This document shows positions 61,841 to 64,000 of a stretch of 64,000 nt of DNA, in pieces. Every line of letters begins with the position of its first letter. Position 1 is the stretch's first letter. The translations under genes were made by a program, and so were the position numbers. The notes beneath the pieces were generated by a model. It made no database searches, was not told the origin of the DNA, and was given only the letters and a program-made list of their open reading frames with translations. The DNA lies in assembly GCF_000314735.2 (NCBI RefSeq), contig NZ_KB375270.1, forward strand, positions 62,001-126,000. The letters are read 5' to 3'. The stretch is from Afipia felis ATCC 53690. GTDB lineage: Bacteria; Pseudomonadota; Alphaproteobacteria; Rhizobiales; Xanthobacteraceae.

Positions 61841-62002
61841 ATGAAAACGGTGAAACGCTTCCTTCTGGATCAGTCCGGTGCCACCTCGATCGAGTATGCC
61901 TTGATCGCTGCAGGGCTTTCGATTGTCATCCTCGTTGCCGTCAATAATCTCGGCTCGGCTCTGTCCAGCAAATACGAAGTCATCCGTACCAGCGTGCAAT
62001 AA
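61841..62002 (+). CDS. Flp/Fap-family type IVb pilin
   Basis: This 53-residue prepilin has a short basic leader (KTVKRFLLDQSG), the cleavage site G-ATSIEYALI with the required Glu at position +5 and Tyr at +6, and one hydrophobic segment (LIAAGLSIVILVAVNNLG). It is the Flp-type major pilin of tad systems. No tad/cpa gene is present in this window, so this pilin is solitary here and would need the assembly apparatus from another locus. A GTG/TTG frame opens 7 codons earlier, but the ATG gives the usual start. Confidence 0.92.
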   Translation: MKTVKRFLLDQSGATSIEYALIAAGLSIVILVAVNNLGSALSSKYEVIRTSVQ

Positions 62003-62083
62003 TGAAGCTGCTGCGTATGCAGCGCGCCCGCTGCCATACTTGCCTTGGCCACTGGTGGCCGCTAACCTCTCTGAACTGTTGAT

Positions 62084-62130
62084 GGGGATGGAGTTCCCCC
62101 GATAACCGCCGCAAGGCTGATGACTCCTAC
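62084..62130 (+). promoter_or_regulatory. Fluoride riboswitch (crcB motif) aptamer
   Basis: The bases match the crcB-motif aptamer: GGGGATGGAGTTCCCCC, then AACCGC, then GGCTGATGACTCCTAC. The outer stem pairs GGGG with CCCC, and GGAGT near the 5' side pairs with ACTCC near the 3' side; this last pair differs from the GGCAT/ATGCC of other examples but keeps pairing, a compensatory change. It controls the small membrane protein and crcB downstream. Confidence 0.93.
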
Positions 62131-62164
62131 CAGGCGCTTTCGCGTCGGTAGGAATGATTCCTCC
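62125..62164 (+). promoter_or_regulatory. Expression platform of fluoride riboswitch
   Basis: TCCTACC (62125-62131), the 3' end of the aptamer, can pair instead with GGTAGGA (62147-62153), so the two structures exclude each other. No T-run follows, which argues against a terminator; CTCC at 62161-62164 could pair with GGAG of the ribosome-binding site at 62178, suggesting control of translation. Confidence 0.55.
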
Positions 62165-62189
62165 CAGCGATGTGCCCGGAGAAGGGTGC

Positions 62190-62411
62190 ATGACAATGGC
62201 TGGGCCGCCTCGTGAGACATCGCGTTCGAGACCTCCTCGTTCAAGGCTTCCTCATTCACTTGCCATCGCACTCTGGACCACAGGCTCGATCTGGGCCGTG
62301 GCGGTCGCTGCGTATCTGCTCGGCGCAGACATGGAGTTGATCGTCCCGTTGATGGTGTTCGGCCTGCTGACAGGCGTGGCCGAATGGATGACAAGAGGAA
62401 GAGACAAGTGA
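62190..62411 (+). CDS. Small membrane protein of fluoride operon
   Basis: This 73-residue protein has a basic N terminus (PPRETSRSRPPRSRLPHS) and two hydrophobic segments (LAIALWTTGSIWAVAVAAYL and ELIVPLMVFGLLTGVAEWM). It is not recognised. It is the first gene after the fluoride riboswitch, and its stop codon overlaps the crcB start (GTGA), so it is translated together with the fluoride channel. A role with CrcB in fluoride tolerance is inferred from this context only. Confidence 0.75.
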   Translation: MTMAGPPRETSRSRPPRSRLPHSLAIALWTTGSIWAVAVAAYLLGADMELIVPLMVFGLLTGVAEWMTRGRDK

Positions 62412-62791
62412 ACTTGATTTTTATTATGGCGGTGGCCGTGGGCGGCGCGATCGGCTCGGTGATGCGGTATCTGGTCGGCATTGGCGCAGGCAGGCTGTTC
62501 GGCACGGATTTCCCGTGGGGAACGCTCATCATCAACATCACTGGCTCGTTCGTGATGGGCCTTTTTGCGGGCCTGTTCGCGACGCGATGGAATTTGCCGC
62601 AGGCCACGCGGATATTCCTCACCGTCGGCATCTGCGGCGGCTACACCACATTCTCGACCTTCTCGCTGGATTCGTTCTATCTGATCGAGCGTGGCGAACT
62701 CGCCGCGACCGCCGTCTACATGATCGGCTCGGCCGTACTGTCGGTCGGCGCACTGATCGGTGCGATGCATCTGGTGCGGACGATGGCGTGA
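62408..62791 (+). CDS. crcB: Fluoride channel CrcB/FluC
   Basis: This 127-residue inner-membrane protein with four hydrophobic segments forms a dual-topology dimer that exports fluoride. Conserved parts are GGAIGSVMRYLVG, GTLIINITGSFVMG with the central Asn, and GICGGYTTFSTFSLD with the Phe residues that line the fluoride path. The start is GTG at 62408, overlapping the preceding stop codon. The fluoride riboswitch upstream confirms the function. Confidence 0.96.
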   Translation: MNLIFIMAVAVGGAIGSVMRYLVGIGAGRLFGTDFPWGTLIINITGSFVMGLFAGLFATRWNLPQATRIFLTVGICGGYTTFSTFSLDSFYLIERGELAATAVYMIGSAVLSVGALIGAMHLVRTMA

Positions 62792-62807
62792 GAGTCGGAG
62801 GTTTTTC

Positions 62808-63230
62808 GTGTCGTTGAAGATCAGAAATGCTCGTCCTGAAGATGAAACAGCTGTCATCGCGCTGTGGCAGTCCTGCGGACTGGTTGCGAGCTATAACGAC
62901 CCGGCAGCCGATTTCCGATTTGCTTTGGCTGGTGCGTGCTCGGACGTTTTGGTCGGCGAGGATGAATCCGGCCAGATCACGGACAGCGTCATGATCGGGC
63001 ACGACGGCCATCGCGGTTGGCTCTATTATGTTGCATCCGATCCCGGCTCACGCGGCAGCGGTATTGGCAAGCAGATGGTGCAGGCGGCGGAGGACTGGCT
63101 GCGCGCACGAGGCATCGTCAAAGCGCAGTTGCTGGTGCGGGAGACGAACACGCAGGTGGTGTCGTTCTATGAACGTCTTGGATTCGAAACCGCGCCGCGT
63201 GTGGTAATGAGCAAGTGGCTGAAGGAATAG
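62808..63230 (+). CDS. GNAT-family acetyltransferase (YpeA-like)
   Basis: This 140-residue protein has the GNAT fold: IRNARPEDETAVIALWQSCG at the start, DSVMIGHDGHRGWLYYVASD and the acetyl-CoA-binding motif SRGSGIGKQMVQ, then RETNTQVVSFYERLGFE. It is like YpeA of E. coli. The start is GTG at 62808 after GGAGG. It follows crcB by 16 bases, so it may belong to the fluoride operon, although the relation is unclear. Confidence 0.85.
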   Translation: MSLKIRNARPEDETAVIALWQSCGLVASYNDPAADFRFALAGACSDVLVGEDESGQITDSVMIGHDGHRGWLYYVASDPGSRGSGIGKQMVQAAEDWLRARGIVKAQLLVRETNTQVVSFYERLGFETAPRVVMSKWLKE

Positions 63231-63297
63231 GGCGAAGGACGAATAAAAGAGACGCCAACTGAGGCGGCCTTACTTTTTTGCGGCCATGGAGCAAAAA

Positions 63298-63312
63298 GAA
63301 CATATTGCGAAC
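63298..63312. promoter_or_regulatory. LexA (SOS) box before recA
   Basis: GAAC-ATATTGC-GAAC matches the alphaproteobacterial LexA direct repeat (GTTC-N7-GTTC on the other strand). A third GAAC begins at 63316. The site lies about 120 bp before the recA start codon. Confidence 0.85.
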
Positions 63313-63428
63313 AAGGAACAAATAGGGTACATTCATTTCATCGGACGTTTTCAGCGATTCCGGTCCGCCGCTTCAGGGAAGCCCGTTTGTCCGGCCGGCG
63401 AATCCCGTACAATAAGGAGTGACCCCCC

Positions 63429-64000
<572 letters not shown>

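Overview
The window is GC-rich chromosomal DNA from an alphaproteobacterium, most likely a member of the Nitrobacteraceae (Bradyrhizobium, Rhodopseudomonas, Afipia or Oligotropha type). The assignment rests on alphaproteobacterial markers: FlbT, FlaF and FliX flagellar regulators, a full-length CckA hybrid kinase, TTAA-N7-TTAA CtrA-type boxes, a single-cysteine DksA and a GAAC-N7-GAAC LexA box before recA. No rRNA, tRNA, insertion sequence, prophage or CRISPR array was seen. Genus is inference.

Layout. 1-9.65 kb is housekeeping: the start of an unidentified gene, a single-domain Hpt protein, a [2Fe-2S] ferredoxin followed by a ferredoxin-NADP+ reductase, an exported SGNH hydrolase next to a lysylphosphatidylglycerol-synthase-type membrane protein, a DUF892 ferritin-like protein, SixA with a small membrane protein, a DAO-family oxidoreductase and an exported MsrB.

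9.7-40.9 kb is a large flagellar locus in several opposed transcription units: flgE-flgK-flgL (+), flbT (-), two flagellins, flaF and an unknown gene (+), a flaG-like gene (-), flgI-flgJ-flgN (-), fliX and dksA (+), flgF-flgG-flgA-flgH (-), fliL-fliM-DUF6468-motE and a 1210-residue exported TPR protein (+), fliO-fliP (-), and flgB-flgC-fliE-fliQ-fliR-flhB (+), followed by cckA. fliF, fliG, fliN, fliI, flhA, flgD and motAB are not here. The intergenic regions carry a coherent Caulobacter-like set of control sites: sigma-54 -24/-12 elements before flgE, flgI and flgF, palindromes of the form CCGGCA-N5-TGCCGG resembling FlbD ftr enhancers, and CtrA boxes before flgB, the TPR gene, flagellin 2 and the Hpt gene. 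cckA, whose product heads the pathway that phosphorylates CtrA, sits directly behind flhB.

43.7-64 kb is a metabolic, stress and envelope region: a Tim44-like protein, two glutathione S-transferase-like proteins, cupin and VOC proteins, class I fumarase, an ArsR-AHSA1-DoxX-VOC-AHSA1-VOC operon with a 16-bp palindromic operator, a Bcr/CflA transporter, a SET-domain protein with a histone-like Lys/Ala tail, a DsbA/FrnE thiol oxidoreductase, a translationally coupled GNAT plus JmjC/cupin pair, a Gly/His-rich exported protein with two Spy/LTXXQ-like repeats, a solitary Flp pilin, and a fluoride-riboswitch operon (small membrane protein, CrcB, probably a GNAT acetyltransferase). It ends inside recA.

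The observations most worth following are the CtrA/FlbD promoter architecture, the MotE-TPR pair as a possible MotC-type module, the fluoride operon with an unnamed small membrane protein, and the SET and JmjC-like neighbourhood. All functions are called from sequence reading alone; no database search was possible.
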